The notes beneath the pieces were generated by a model. That model was not told where the DNA came from, ran no database searches, and saw only the letters and a list, made by a program, of their open reading frames with translations. A stretch of 64,000 nt of DNA from contig JACJYQ010000006.1 in assembly GCA_020636025.1 (NCBI GenBank), positions 186,001 through 250,000 of the forward strand. The letters are read 5' to 3'. Made by a program: the position numbers and the translations under genes. The DNA comes from Lewinellaceae bacterium (lineage in GTDB: Bacteria > Bacteroidota > Bacteroidia > Chitinophagales > Saprospiraceae). Positions 1-7,096 of the stretch are shown in pieces (position 1 is the first letter of the stretch; each line of letters begins with the position of its first letter).

Positions 1-1
1 T

Positions 2-1129
2 ACACTGGTTTGGCGTGAAGAGCTTGCCTTCAACGAGCCAATGGTAGAAAACTACTTCCGTACTCCTGACTATTATCAGTACCCAGTTGTAGGTATTAGC
101 TGGTTACAGGCTAATGATTACAGCAGCTGGCGTACAGACCGAGTAAACGAAATGATCCTGATCAAGCGCGGAATCATCGATCCAAATCCTGATCAGAAGA
201 ACGAGAATAACTTCAACACAGATGCTTACCTCGTAGGACAATATGAGCCAAGTGTTCGCAAAAACCTGCCAGATAAGCGTACCGGTGGTGAGCGTCGCGT
301 TCGTTTGGAAGATGGCATCCTTCTTCCTGCCTACCGCCTTCCAACAGAAGCAGAATGGGAATACGCCGCTCTTGGCTTGCTGGGCAACCAGGCAACTACC
401 AAAGACGAACTGATCACTGATCGTCGTATCTATCCTTGGGATGGCAATACCGTTCGCTATCAAAAGCGCAATAGAAAGCAAGGTAAAATCCTGGCTAACT
501 TTAAGCGTAGCGGTGGTGACTACGGTGGTATGGCCGGCGCCCTGAACGATAAAGCATTCTTCACAGCAGAAGTTGTATCTGGATGGCCAAATGATTACGG
601 CCTGTACAATATGGCTGGTAACGTAAGCGAGTGGACCTTGGATTTGTATCGTCCAATGACTTCTGCAGACTTGCAGGATCCTTCAAACGAGGATTTGAAC
701 TCATATCGTGGTAACGTATTCATGACCAAAAAGATTGATCCGGAAACAGGTGCTCCTGTTGTAAAAGACAGTCTGGGTCGTTTGGAGTATGAACTGATGG
801 ATACAACCACTACTGCTCTTCGCGACAACTACAAACGCCCGGAAGTGTACAACTTCCTGGATGGTGATAAAGAATCTGAAGTAGAGTATTTCTATGGTAA
901 GAGTACCCTCATCAGTGACAGCGCCCGCGTAATCAAAGGTGGTTCCTGGGCTGACCGCGCTTTCTGGCTTGCTCCTGGAGCTCGTCGTTTCCTTCAGCAA
1001 AGTAAATCCAGCAAATCTGTTGGTTTCCGCTGCGCCATGGTGCGTAAAGGTGCAGTTGCCGGCAACGGTGACCGCGACGGCAACTACTTTAAAGCTCGTC
1101 AGAAAAAACAAAAGCGTCGCTACGATTAA
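2..1129 (+). CDS. gldJ: Gliding motility lipoprotein GldJ, 3' part (5' end outside window)
   Basis: The reading frame is open from base 2, so the gene begins before the window. It belongs to the formylglycine-generating-enzyme/sulfatase-modifying-factor fold as used in the gliding lipoproteins GldJ and GldK. Visible landmarks are YPVVGISWLQANDY, the segment WRTDRVNEMILIKRGI, LPTEAEWEYAA, GLYNMAGNVSEWT, VIKGGSWADRAFWLAPGARR and SVGFRCAM. The DRVNE..LI.RGI segment fits GldJ better than GldK. The protein ends in a very basic tail (ARQKKQKRRYD). GldJ is an outer-membrane lipoprotein needed for gliding and for stability of the T9SS component GldK. That role fits the T9SS cargo encoded further along. 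The lipoprotein signal peptide cannot be seen because the 5' end is missing. The gene is followed by a strong terminator and converges on mazG. Confidence 0.85.
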   Translation, partial: TLVWREELAFNEPMVENYFRTPDYYQYPVVGISWLQANDYSSWRTDRVNEMILIKRGIIDPNPDQKNENNFNTDAYLVGQYEPSVRKNLPDKRTGGERRVRLEDGILLPAYRLPTEAEWEYAALGLLGNQATTKDELITDRRIYPWDGNTVRYQKRNRKQGKILANFKRSGGDYGGMAGALNDKAFFTAEVVSGWPNDYGLYNMAGNVSEWTLDLYRPMTSADLQDPSNEDLNSYRGNVFMTKKIDPETGAPVVKDSLGRLEYELMDTTTTALRDNYKRPEVYNFLDGDKESEVEYFYGKSTLISDSARVIKGGSWADRAFWLAPGARRFLQQSKSSKSVGFRCAMVRKGAVAGNGDRDGNYFKARQKKQKRRYD

Positions 1130-1148
1130 TAGCTGATCGCGTTTTTAT

Positions 1149-1187
1149 AAAAAAAGGATGGTGTGTAACACACCATCCTTTTTTTAT
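1149..1187. terminator. Bidirectional intrinsic terminator between gldJ and mazG
   Basis: A perfect 10-bp stem (GGATGGTGTG / CACACCATCC) with a TAA loop is flanked by an A-run on the left and a T-run on the right. It can therefore stop transcription from both sides. It sits 20 bp after the gldJ stop codon and between two convergent genes. Confidence 0.9.
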
Positions 1188-1260
1188 TACATGAACAAAT
1201 GAGCAAATGATTACATAAAAGCCGGATCCTGCCTAAGTCCAAAATTCGGAATGCTCCAGG

Positions 1261-2037
1261 TCATTTGTTCTTCCGGCCTTTTGCCTCATTCCACAGGCCA
1301 TCCATTTCCTCAAGCGTCATTTCCTGTAAAGGTTTTGGCGCATTGGATTCGATGTATTCAAAGCGACTTTTAAATTTCCTATTTACCTTTTCCAGGGCTG
1401 TTTCAGGATCGACTCCTATAAATCTGGCATAATTGACCAGAGAAAACAACACATCACCAAATTCCTCTTCTACTTCATGGGCCGGTGCATTGGTTCGAAT
1501 ATTTTCCTGTAGTTCACCTAACTCTTCTTCAACCTTAGCCCAAACCTGCTCAGTGTTTTCCCATTCAAACCCAACTTGCTTGGTCTTTTCCTGCATGCGG
1601 TAGGCTTTAACCATGGCTGGAAGACTGTTGGGCACTCCCTCAAGCAGAGATTTTTTACCTTCTTTCAACTTTAACTGTTCCCAGTTGCGTTTTACATCCT
1701 CTTCTCCATTTACCTCCACATCACCATAAATGTGGGGATGGCGGGAAACCAACTTGTCGCAAATGGCATGAAGGGCATCTGCTACGTCAAACTCACCTTT
1801 TTCAGCCGCGATTTTGGCGTAAAATACCATGTGCAGCATCAAGTCGCCTATCTCTTCCTTAATTCCTTTAAAATCACTGGAAAGTATGGCGTCCGCGAGC
1901 TCATAGGTTTCTTCAATGGTTAGGTTTCGCAGGGATTCAACCGTTTGTTTTCGGTCCCATGGACACTGCTCCCGCAATTCGTCCATGATCGTGAGTAGTC
2001 GGCCAAAAGCCTCCAGTTTCGCTTCGTAGCTATTCAT
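1261..2037 (-). CDS. mazG: Nucleoside triphosphate pyrophosphohydrolase MazG
   Basis: This 258-residue protein has the two tandem MazG helical domains of full-length MazG. The N-terminal one shows ECPWDRKQT, EETYELADAI and EEIGDLMLHMVFYAKIA. The C-terminal one shows ELGELQEN and EEEFGDVLFSLVNYARF. The EExxE...ExxD acidic residues are the Mg-binding site that hydrolyses NTPs to NMP and pyrophosphate. The family clears non-canonical nucleotides and, in E. coli, lowers ppGpp during starvation. Length is normal for the family. It starts with ATG and is transcribed alone, convergent to gldJ. The 365 bp upstream separate it from the response regulator. Confidence 0.93.
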   Translation of the reverse strand: MNSYEAKLEAFGRLLTIMDELREQCPWDRKQTVESLRNLTIEETYELADAILSSDFKGIKEEIGDLMLHMVFYAKIAAEKGEFDVADALHAICDKLVSRHPHIYGDVEVNGEEDVKRNWEQLKLKEGKKSLLEGVPNSLPAMVKAYRMQEKTKQVGFEWENTEQVWAKVEEELGELQENIRTNAPAHEVEEEFGDVLFSLVNYARFIGVDPETALEKVNRKFKSRFEYIESNAPKPLQEMTLEEMDGLWNEAKGRKNK

Positions 2038-2075
2038 AAAACATGCTTATTTGAGGCAACAAAGGTATTGAAAAG

Positions 2076-2112
2076 AATGAACCCGCCTGGTAATGAGCAT
2101 ACCAGGCGGGTT
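2076..2112. repeat. Perfect 14-bp inverted repeat upstream of mazG
   Basis: GAACCCGCCTGGTA and TACCAGGCGGGTTC flank a short loop. The palindrome lies about 40 bp upstream of the mazG start and in the path of transcripts from the response regulator gene. On the minus strand it is followed by a T-rich but not pure T stretch, so it could be a weak terminator or a leader hairpin of mazG. A second GGACGGGTTC motif follows at about 2120. Confidence 0.55.
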
Positions 2113-2260
2113 CAAAAAAAGGACGGGTTCAAAAACAATTGTGGAGTGGACAATTGGCGGAGAGAAATAATCCTTCCACTAGTGCTGACTAGCTAATTGT
2201 TCACCTGTTTGTGAATGACCCGTCCTGAGTTGGCACACCCCCATTAAGGTGTACCTGTCA

Positions 2261-2389
2261 TAGTGTTTGCAGTGGAGTGCAATAGTGTTTGTCTCGGTTT
2301 TTGAAGGCACCCACGTTCATAGTTACGTCAAAGGTTTTTTGAGAAATTTTTAGTGTTTGCCCTTTTGCAAATTTTCATAGTGCTCGCCG
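2261..2389. repeat. Four TAGTGTTTGC-like direct repeats
   Basis: TAGTGTTTGC occurs at 2261-2270, TAGTGTTTGT at 2283-2292, TAGTGTTTGC at 2351-2360 and a degenerate TAGTGCTCGC at 2380-2389. They lie in the 365-bp gap between mazG and the response regulator. No gene was found in this gap. Their spacing is irregular (22, 68 and 29 bp), so a regulatory role is only a possibility. Confidence 0.5.
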
Positions 2390-2402
2390 GTTTGGGATGC
2401 GG

Positions 2403-3095
2403 TTACGAGCGACTGCCCGCTATTCCTTTTTTCAGGGCCAAACTGATTGCTTCGCCTTTGGAGTTAACATGCAGTTTTCTGTATATACCCTGAATATGAT
2501 TCTTTACTGTGTCTGTACTAATGAAGTGCTTGGCGGCAATCATTTTATACGAAAGACCGTCTACAAGTGCTTCCAGAATTTCCTGTTCTCTTGGTGTTAG
2601 ACCCGTATCAATTTGCAGTTCCGGATCGACTGACAGCGTGTTTGCGAAATTTGATGCCGTTTGGCTGTTACTGATATGAAAGAACTTCAAAACTTTTCGA
2701 GCTATGGCCGGACTCATAGGAGAACCTCCTTTGGTTACCTGTCTCACCCCATCCACCAATTCATCAGGTCCCGATTTTTTGAGTAAGTAGCCTGTTGCCC
2801 CATTGCGCAAGGCCTGAAATATTCTGTCTTCTTCTTCGCTTACCGTCAACATCACCACCTGAATTTCCGGTGCAATGGTTTTCACAATGGCAGTTGCCTC
2901 AATCCCATTTATCCCGGGCATATCAATATCCATCAGGATCACTTCTGGACTCAGTTTTTGTGTCACACTTTCAACTTCACTGCAATCCGAAAAAGCACCC
3001 ACCACTTCTACATCGTCTGTAAATCTGAAGAGGTGCAGCAGGCTTTCCCGAAAATCATGATTATCATCAAATATTACCAATCTCAAGGGCGCCAT
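2403..3095 (-). CDS. NarL/FixJ-family response regulator (REC + LuxR-type HTH)
   Basis: The protein has an N-terminal receiver domain with DDN acidic residues near position 10, phospho-acceptor Asp in VILMDIDMPG, the Thr in MLTVSEEED and the Lys in YLLKKSG. A C-terminal LuxR-type helix-turn-helix follows (LTPREQEILEALVDG, STDTVKNHIQGIYRKL). It should bind DNA when phosphorylated. I start it at 3095 (MAPLRLVIFDD, 230 residues) rather than at the upstream in-frame ATG at 3158. The receiver fold begins there, an AAAGGA stretch precedes it, and a TAccTTTG -7 box on the minus strand (3142-3149) lies between the two starts. No sensor kinase gene is adjacent. Confidence 0.9.
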   Translation of the reverse strand: MAPLRLVIFDDNHDFRESLLHLFRFTDDVEVVGAFSDCSEVESVTQKLSPEVILMDIDMPGINGIEATAIVKTIAPEIQVVMLTVSEEEDRIFQALRNGATGYLLKKSGPDELVDGVRQVTKGGSPMSPAIARKVLKFFHISNSQTASNFANTLSVDPELQIDTGLTPREQEILEALVDGLSYKMIAAKHFISTDTVKNHIQGIYRKLHVNSKGEAISLALKKGIAGSRS

Positions 3096-3141
3096 CAAAT
3101 CCTTTCCTGCCGGGTTAAGTTTATTTGTGTTATGATTTCTC

Positions 3142-3149
3142 AAAGGTAG
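3142..3149 (-). promoter_or_regulatory. Candidate -7 box (TACCTTTG) of the response regulator
   Basis: The minus strand reads TACCTTTG, a full match to the Bacteroidota -7 consensus TAnnTTTG, 47 bp upstream of the chosen start. A matching TTTG -33 box at the usual distance was not found, so the call is tentative. Confidence 0.4.
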
Positions 3150-3423
3150 ATCATACATATGATATTTCTTTATAGGAACTTTGTACTAATCCCCAGCATG
3201 AAAATAAGGTAAAAAAAGAGTTTTACCCCCGATTATTTGCAAGTTACCTTATATGTACTACTATATTTTTTAATGTGTCCGGTTTTACAATGTCTTCGCA
3301 TGTGGAAAATCACCGTTCTTTAAATCCATTATTTACAATGTAATATATTTAACATTTAAAACAAAAAATGCTAAAACCACCTAAAAATGTTAAGGAAAAT
3401 GCCTGTACAGATACAAAATGATA

Positions 3424-3431
3424 TACTTTTG
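3424..3431 (+). promoter_or_regulatory. Candidate -7 box of the exbB-exbD-tonB operon
   Basis: TACTTTTG matches TAnnTTTG and lies 60 bp upstream of the exbB ATG, inside an AT-rich 330-bp region (3159-3491) shared with the divergent response regulator. No convincing -33 TTTG was found. Confidence 0.45.
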
Positions 3432-3491
3432 GCGTTCGCAACTTTTGTATTGGGAACAATCAGTTTCACCTAAAAACAGGACTTTAACTCT

Positions 3492-4205
3492 ATGACATTC
3501 CACGCCTTTCTGAGCGCATTATTCTTTTTGCAGGCTCCTACTACATTACCAGCTACAAACCCCGAAGAAACAGAATCTCAGTCTTTACTAGACATCATCC
3601 TGGGCAGCAGCACCTCCGGATTGATTGTAATTGCTATTTTGTTGATACTTTCCATAGTTGCCGTTTACATCATCATTGAACGATACGCCACCCTAACCCG
3701 TGCCGGAAAAGTTGACCATAACTTTATGAACAGTATCCGGGGAAGTGTTGAAAGTGGAAATTTGCAGGCTGCCAAAGCACTTTGTCAAAGTGTGGATGCA
3801 CCTATGGCGCGAATGGTGGAAAAAGGTCTGGACAGAATTGGCAAGCCACTGGAAGACATCAATAAATCCATAGAAAACGTGGGCAACCTCGAGTTGCTTA
3901 AACTGGAGAAAAACCTGTCAACCCTGGCCTCCATTTCCGGTATTGCCCCTATGATCGGTCTGTTGGGTACCGTAATTGGTCTGATCATAGCCTTCCAGGA
4001 TATGGCTTCTGCCGATGTGATTAAGCCATCAACACTCTCGAGCGGTATTTATCACGCACTTACGGCAACAGCTTCAGGTCTGTTTGTGTCTATTATTGCC
4101 ATGGCAGGATATAACCTCCTCGTTACCAACCTCGATAAGGTTATATTCAAAATGGAGTATACGGCGGTTCAGTTTATGGACCTGTTGCAGGAGCCTTCCC
4201 GCTAA
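3492..4205 (+). CDS. exbB: ExbB/TolQ/MotA-family proton channel protein
   Basis: This 237-residue inner-membrane protein has the ExbB/TolQ layout. A hydrophobic N-terminus is followed by a first main membrane helix (GLIVIAILLILSIVAVYIII). A cytoplasmic stretch with APMARMVEKGLDRI comes next, then the conserved LEKNLSTLASISGIAPMIGLLGTVIGLI helix. The last helix ends in SGIYHALTATASGLFVSIIAM. With ExbD it forms the proton-driven motor that energises TonB. The gene is first in a three-gene operon with exbD 57 bp and tonB a further 56 bp downstream. The complete exbB-exbD-tonB set makes the ExbB reading much more likely than the flagellar MotA one. Confidence 0.88.
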   Translation: MTFHAFLSALFFLQAPTTLPATNPEETESQSLLDIILGSSTSGLIVIAILLILSIVAVYIIIERYATLTRAGKVDHNFMNSIRGSVESGNLQAAKALCQSVDAPMARMVEKGLDRIGKPLEDINKSIENVGNLELLKLEKNLSTLASISGIAPMIGLLGTVIGLIIAFQDMASADVIKPSTLSSGIYHALTATASGLFVSIIAMAGYNLLVTNLDKVIFKMEYTAVQFMDLLQEPSR

Positions 4206-4262
4206 TAAGCAGGCAAGGGTATTATCTCTCCTACAAATTATCAAAACCAAAATAAAAGAAAT

Positions 4263-4679
4263 ATGGGACTCAAACGCCGCCAAAGAGTCGAACCTGAATT
4301 CAGCCTTGCAGCCATGATCGATGTGATCTTCCTGCTTCTGATGTTTTTCATGTTGACTTCAAATTTTGTAACTCCAAATGCCCTAAACCTTCAACTGCCT
4401 TCCAGCACTTCCAAATCCATGGCCTCCCCTGCTTTGGCCGTTTCTGTTAAAGCCGATGGAACATTTTATGTAGAAAGAGATGGTGTGCCAAAAGCAAGGC
4501 TGGAAGATGTATTGAAATCCCGGATTAGAGCTCAGAACAAAGACCCCCAAACAACAACCATCACGGTGGCAGCAGATAAGGCAGCAACAGTGGAGGATGT
4601 GGTGTTTATTCTGGACATTGCCAACCGGCTAAAAGTGAAAACCATTTTGGCAACCAACCCGGATCAGGGAGGAAATTAA
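4263..4679 (+). CDS. exbD: ExbD/TolR-family biopolymer transport protein
   Basis: The 138-residue protein has a short basic N-terminus (MGLKRRQRVEPEFSLAAMID), one membrane helix (VIFLLLMFFMLTSNFV) and a periplasmic domain, as ExbD does. The Asp in AAMIDVIF is at the position of the proton-carrying Asp of the family. The periplasmic part contains KADGTFYVERDG and TITVAADKAATVEDVVFILDIANR, which resemble the ExbD fold. It works in complex with the preceding ExbB and the following TonB-like protein. Confidence 0.88.
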   Translation: MGLKRRQRVEPEFSLAAMIDVIFLLLMFFMLTSNFVTPNALNLQLPSSTSKSMASPALAVSVKADGTFYVERDGVPKARLEDVLKSRIRAQNKDPQTTTITVAADKAATVEDVVFILDIANRLKVKTILATNPDQGGN

Positions 4680-4735
4680 TTCGGGATTATGCATTCCCAA
4701 CATCACAAACATCCTTACAGTAAAAATAAGATGTT

Positions 4736-5665
4736 ATGAATACCGTAGTTCACGAACAGGAAAATCGCACCAAAAGCTTTTTAATCAGCCTTGTTTTTCA
4801 TGCATTGCTGGTGTTGCTTATGTTTCTGTACACTTTCACCAAAGAACCAGAGAGTACAGAAGTGCCGCCCATTACCATAGACTGGGGTGGTGGTGGAGAT
4901 AATGCCGCTGCGGGAGAGCCCGACAAAGGTATGTTCGATGATTATACTCCTCCGGGCGAGCAAGCCTCTTCAGAACCAACAAGCACAGCGCCACCCGTTT
5001 CTGAACCAGATCCTACGCCAAGTACATCCACGCCTTCGACTCCGCCGCAGACAGCCACTTCTGAAGATCCCAGTGTTGCGGCATTGCGTCAACAACGAGA
5101 ACAGGAGCGCAAACAAAAAGAAGAAGCCAATCGTCAGGAACAGGCCAGGATCGCGGAAGCTGAGCGCCAGCGAAAAGCCCAGGAGGCTGCTGCAAAAGCA
5201 GAGGCAGACAGACTGAACAAACTCAAAAACAACGCGGGCAGTGCCTTTGGCAAATCTAATAGCAACGGAGCCGGAGCCGGTGGTGGTGGCAATCCAGGCA
5301 ATGGCGGTGTCACAGGTGGAACGGGTGATAACCCATTTGGGAAAAGCAGCGGAACAGGTGGTGGCTCAGGTGGCGGCGATGGAACTGGTACCGGGGCTTC
5401 CATTGGTGGTGGCCTGGGTGGCAGAAAAGTTGTGCGACGCGGATCGATCAACGATGACTCTCAGAAACAAGGCCGTGTTGTAATAGAAGTGTGTGTAGAC
5501 TCCAATGGAAACGTTACAAGCGCCACTTACCGTTTAACCGGATCAACAACCAGCGATAGCGTACTAAAAAGCAAGGCACTCGCAGCTGCCAGAGGCTATA
5601 AATTTGCCTCCTCCAGCGCCTCCCAGGAATGTGGAACGATCACATTCAACTTCAAACTAAAATAA
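4736..5665 (+). CDS. TonB-like energy transducer
   Basis: The protein has 309 residues. A single N-terminal membrane helix (about residues 15-37, FLISLVFHALLVLLMFLYTF) is followed by a Pro/Ser/Thr-rich span. A Glu/Arg/Lys/Gln-rich likely coiled coil (residues about 118-165) and a Gly-rich linker (about 170-230) come next. The C-terminal domain is TonB/TolA-like (GRVVIEVCVDSNGNV to ITFNFKLK). Two cysteines in that domain, in EVCVD and QECGT, could form a disulfide. The role would be to carry proton-motive energy from ExbBD to outer-membrane receptors. The charged coiled coil resembles TolA as well as TonB, so the exact partner receptors are unknown. Confidence 0.82.
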   Translation: MNTVVHEQENRTKSFLISLVFHALLVLLMFLYTFTKEPESTEVPPITIDWGGGGDNAAAGEPDKGMFDDYTPPGEQASSEPTSTAPPVSEPDPTPSTSTPSTPPQTATSEDPSVAALRQQREQERKQKEEANRQEQARIAEAERQRKAQEAAAKAEADRLNKLKNNAGSAFGKSNSNGAGAGGGGNPGNGGVTGGTGDNPFGKSSGTGGGSGGGDGTGTGASIGGGLGGRKVVRRGSINDDSQKQGRVVIEVCVDSNGNVTSATYRLTGSTTSDSVLKSKALAAARGYKFASSSASQECGTITFNFKLK

Positions 5666-5666
5666 C

Positions 5667-5732
5667 AATGCGAAATGTACCAATGCGCAATAATCAGCAT
5701 TGCGCATTGGTGCATTGATACATTGCGCATTG
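5667..5732. repeat. Nested palindrome after tonB (CCAATGCGCAAT family)
   Basis: CCAATGCGCAAT (5680-5691) pairs with ATTGCGCATTGG (5699-5710). Further partial copies of the AATGCG unit lie on both sides. It fills the space between the convergent tonB and the small secreted-protein gene and could act as a terminator for both, although a T-run is lacking. Confidence 0.6.
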
Positions 5733-5733
5733 A

Positions 5734-6177
5734 TTAGTTCTCTTCTTCTTTTCTGGTAAGTATTTTTTTGTCTTCCGAAACAGCAAAGGTTTCGGGGATA
5801 AAGATTTTAGCTACAGCGATTTCAAGGCATTTCTGACCATCGGGACGTTTGATTGGTTTCCGTTCCTTATTCCTGGTATAAATGGTCATATCAACAGGAT
5901 TTACTCCTGCCGTTGAATCCATAGCCAGGTCATACCGGCCATCTTTAATCAGGAAGCCCAGGATCTCTCTTGATGCATCCCATATTTGAATGTGATTTTC
6001 CACCAGTATGTCGCTCCCGGCCCATGTGTTGATCTCATAATTACCCATGATATCCAAGGTGATGGTTTTGGCCGAATCAACCGTAAAAACCTGGTACATG
6101 GTACGCTCCATTTGAGCCTGTATTGGACTACACCAGAGATATATTGATAAAATCAGCGAATAGCGCAACAATTTCAT
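5734..6177 (-). CDS. Secreted small protein of unknown function, paralogue of 6495-6917
   Basis: The protein has 147 residues with a signal peptide (MKLLRYSLILSIYLWCSPIQAQ) and a charged C-terminal tail. Its body aligns by eye with the protein at 6495-6917: ITLDIMGNYEINTWAGSDILVE matches IAVDLPGDIEFKAWENSYIKIE, and DGRYDLAMDS matches VGRYNLVAKS. Both end near a FIPE/FVPK segment. The repeated hydrophobic beta-strand pattern recalls the DUF4097 adhesin-like beta-helix families, but only weakly. Function is unknown. It converges on the exbB-exbD-tonB operon. Confidence 0.7.
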   Translation of the reverse strand: MKLLRYSLILSIYLWCSPIQAQMERTMYQVFTVDSAKTITLDIMGNYEINTWAGSDILVENHIQIWDASREILGFLIKDGRYDLAMDSTAGVNPVDMTIYTRNKERKPIKRPDGQKCLEIAVAKIFIPETFAVSEDKKILTRKEEEN

Positions 6178-6279
6178 AAGACTAAGTTTGCCGGTTTAAG
6201 CAGGGCTACATAAACGATTATTTACCCTCAAAGGTATTTATTCAGGCTGGCATTACATATTGTTAAGAAAGAGAGGAGT

Positions 6280-6308
6280 GGTTAATGGTTAATGGTTAAT
6301 GGTTAATG
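6280..6308. repeat. Heptanucleotide array (GGTTAAT)4
   Basis: Four perfect tandem copies of GGTTAAT lie in the 317-bp gap between the two small secreted-protein genes. A low-complexity stretch rich in ATTAGCTAATTATCA-type palindromes follows (6370-6416). No gene was seen in this gap. Confidence 0.9.
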
Positions 6309-6416
6309 TCATTCAATTATTAGGAATGGAAAATAGTATTTGAAGCAACATCTCATGTCAATTCCATTATCAAATTATCATATTAGCTAATTATCATATT
6401 ATCACATTAGCTAATT

Positions 6417-6450
6417 AAAAAAAATGCCCTGGTAAGGTACCAAGGCATTG
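6417..6450 (-). terminator. Intrinsic terminator of the small secreted-protein gene at 6495
   Basis: On the minus strand, ATGCCTTGGTA and TACCAGGGCAT form an 11-bp stem with one U-G pair, followed by eight T residues. It lies 45 bp after the stop codon of the gene at 6495-6917. Confidence 0.8.
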
Positions 6451-6494
6451 CACTAATCTGTAAGAAAGTAAAAGATCGGGTAAAATGGAAACTA

Positions 6495-6917
6495 TTATTT
6501 TTTTAATTCGGTGGCTGCAGTCACTTGCGGCAACTCAATATTGAGGTCTTTTGGCACAAACACCGTGTAGGTAAACTCTTCGTGAAGCTCCTCTCCTTTG
6601 ATCCTGATCTGTTTTTGGAGATTGGGAGCTGTAATAACCAGCTTGTCGCCTTCGGATTTAGCAACAAGATTGTAGCGACCAACATTGGCAAGTTCGTTCA
6701 AAATGGCTCCGTTGTTAGAGGCAATGGTAATGCCTATCTCGATTTTGATGTAGGAATTTTCCCAGGCTTTGAACTCGATGTCACCCGGTAGATCTACGGC
6801 GATATTGCCCAGATTTTCAGTGTTAAAAGATTTAGCAAATGTTCTGCTGGCCGTCTGAGCCGAAGAAGCGGAAAAGAGGGACAGGAGGAAAATGGTGAGA
6901 AGAATACGATTAGTCAT
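6495..6917 (-). CDS. Secreted small protein of unknown function, paralogue of 5734-6177
   Basis: The 140-residue protein has a signal peptide (MTNRILLTIFLLSLFSASSAQ). I start it at 6917 because AAGGAGG stands 8 bases upstream of this ATG, an unusually strong Shine-Dalgarno for this window. The frame could extend further upstream to 7022, but that extension looks like translated non-coding DNA. The body (NIAVDLPGDIEFKAWENSYIKI to EFTYTVFVPKDLNIELP) is strand-rich and matches the neighbouring paralogue. It is read in the same direction as the paralogue but is separated from it by a terminator, so the pair is a duplication rather than an operon. Function is unknown. Confidence 0.75.
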   Translation of the reverse strand: MTNRILLTIFLLSLFSASSAQTASRTFAKSFNTENLGNIAVDLPGDIEFKAWENSYIKIEIGITIASNNGAILNELANVGRYNLVAKSEGDKLVITAPNLQKQIRIKGEELHEEFTYTVFVPKDLNIELPQVTAATELKK

Positions 6918-7049
6918 GGCGAAACCTCCTTTTTTGTTTGGTTCAAAGTAAAACCTTTTTTTTAAATAATGCAAATAAAATGGCAAATAAAATTCTAAAA
7001 ATAGAAACGAATGCCAATTCAAAATAGTTGGGTCTTTGTTGGACTTTTT

Positions 7050-7079
7050 TTTGGAAACATGGTTTAATCGCTACCTTAG
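7050..7079 (+). promoter_or_regulatory. Candidate promoter of the PhoD-like phosphatase gene
   Basis: TTTG at 7050-7053 and TACCTTAG at 7072-7079 are 18 bp apart and match the Bacteroidota -33 / -7 pattern with one mismatch in the -7 box. The start codon is 18 bp further on. Confidence 0.4.
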
Positions 7080-7096
7080 CTGGAAAATAAAACGCT

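Noticed and set aside
3492..4205. MotA flagellar stator as identity of the proton channel gene
   Set aside because: It is followed by exbD and a TonB-like gene, and no flagellar genes are present.
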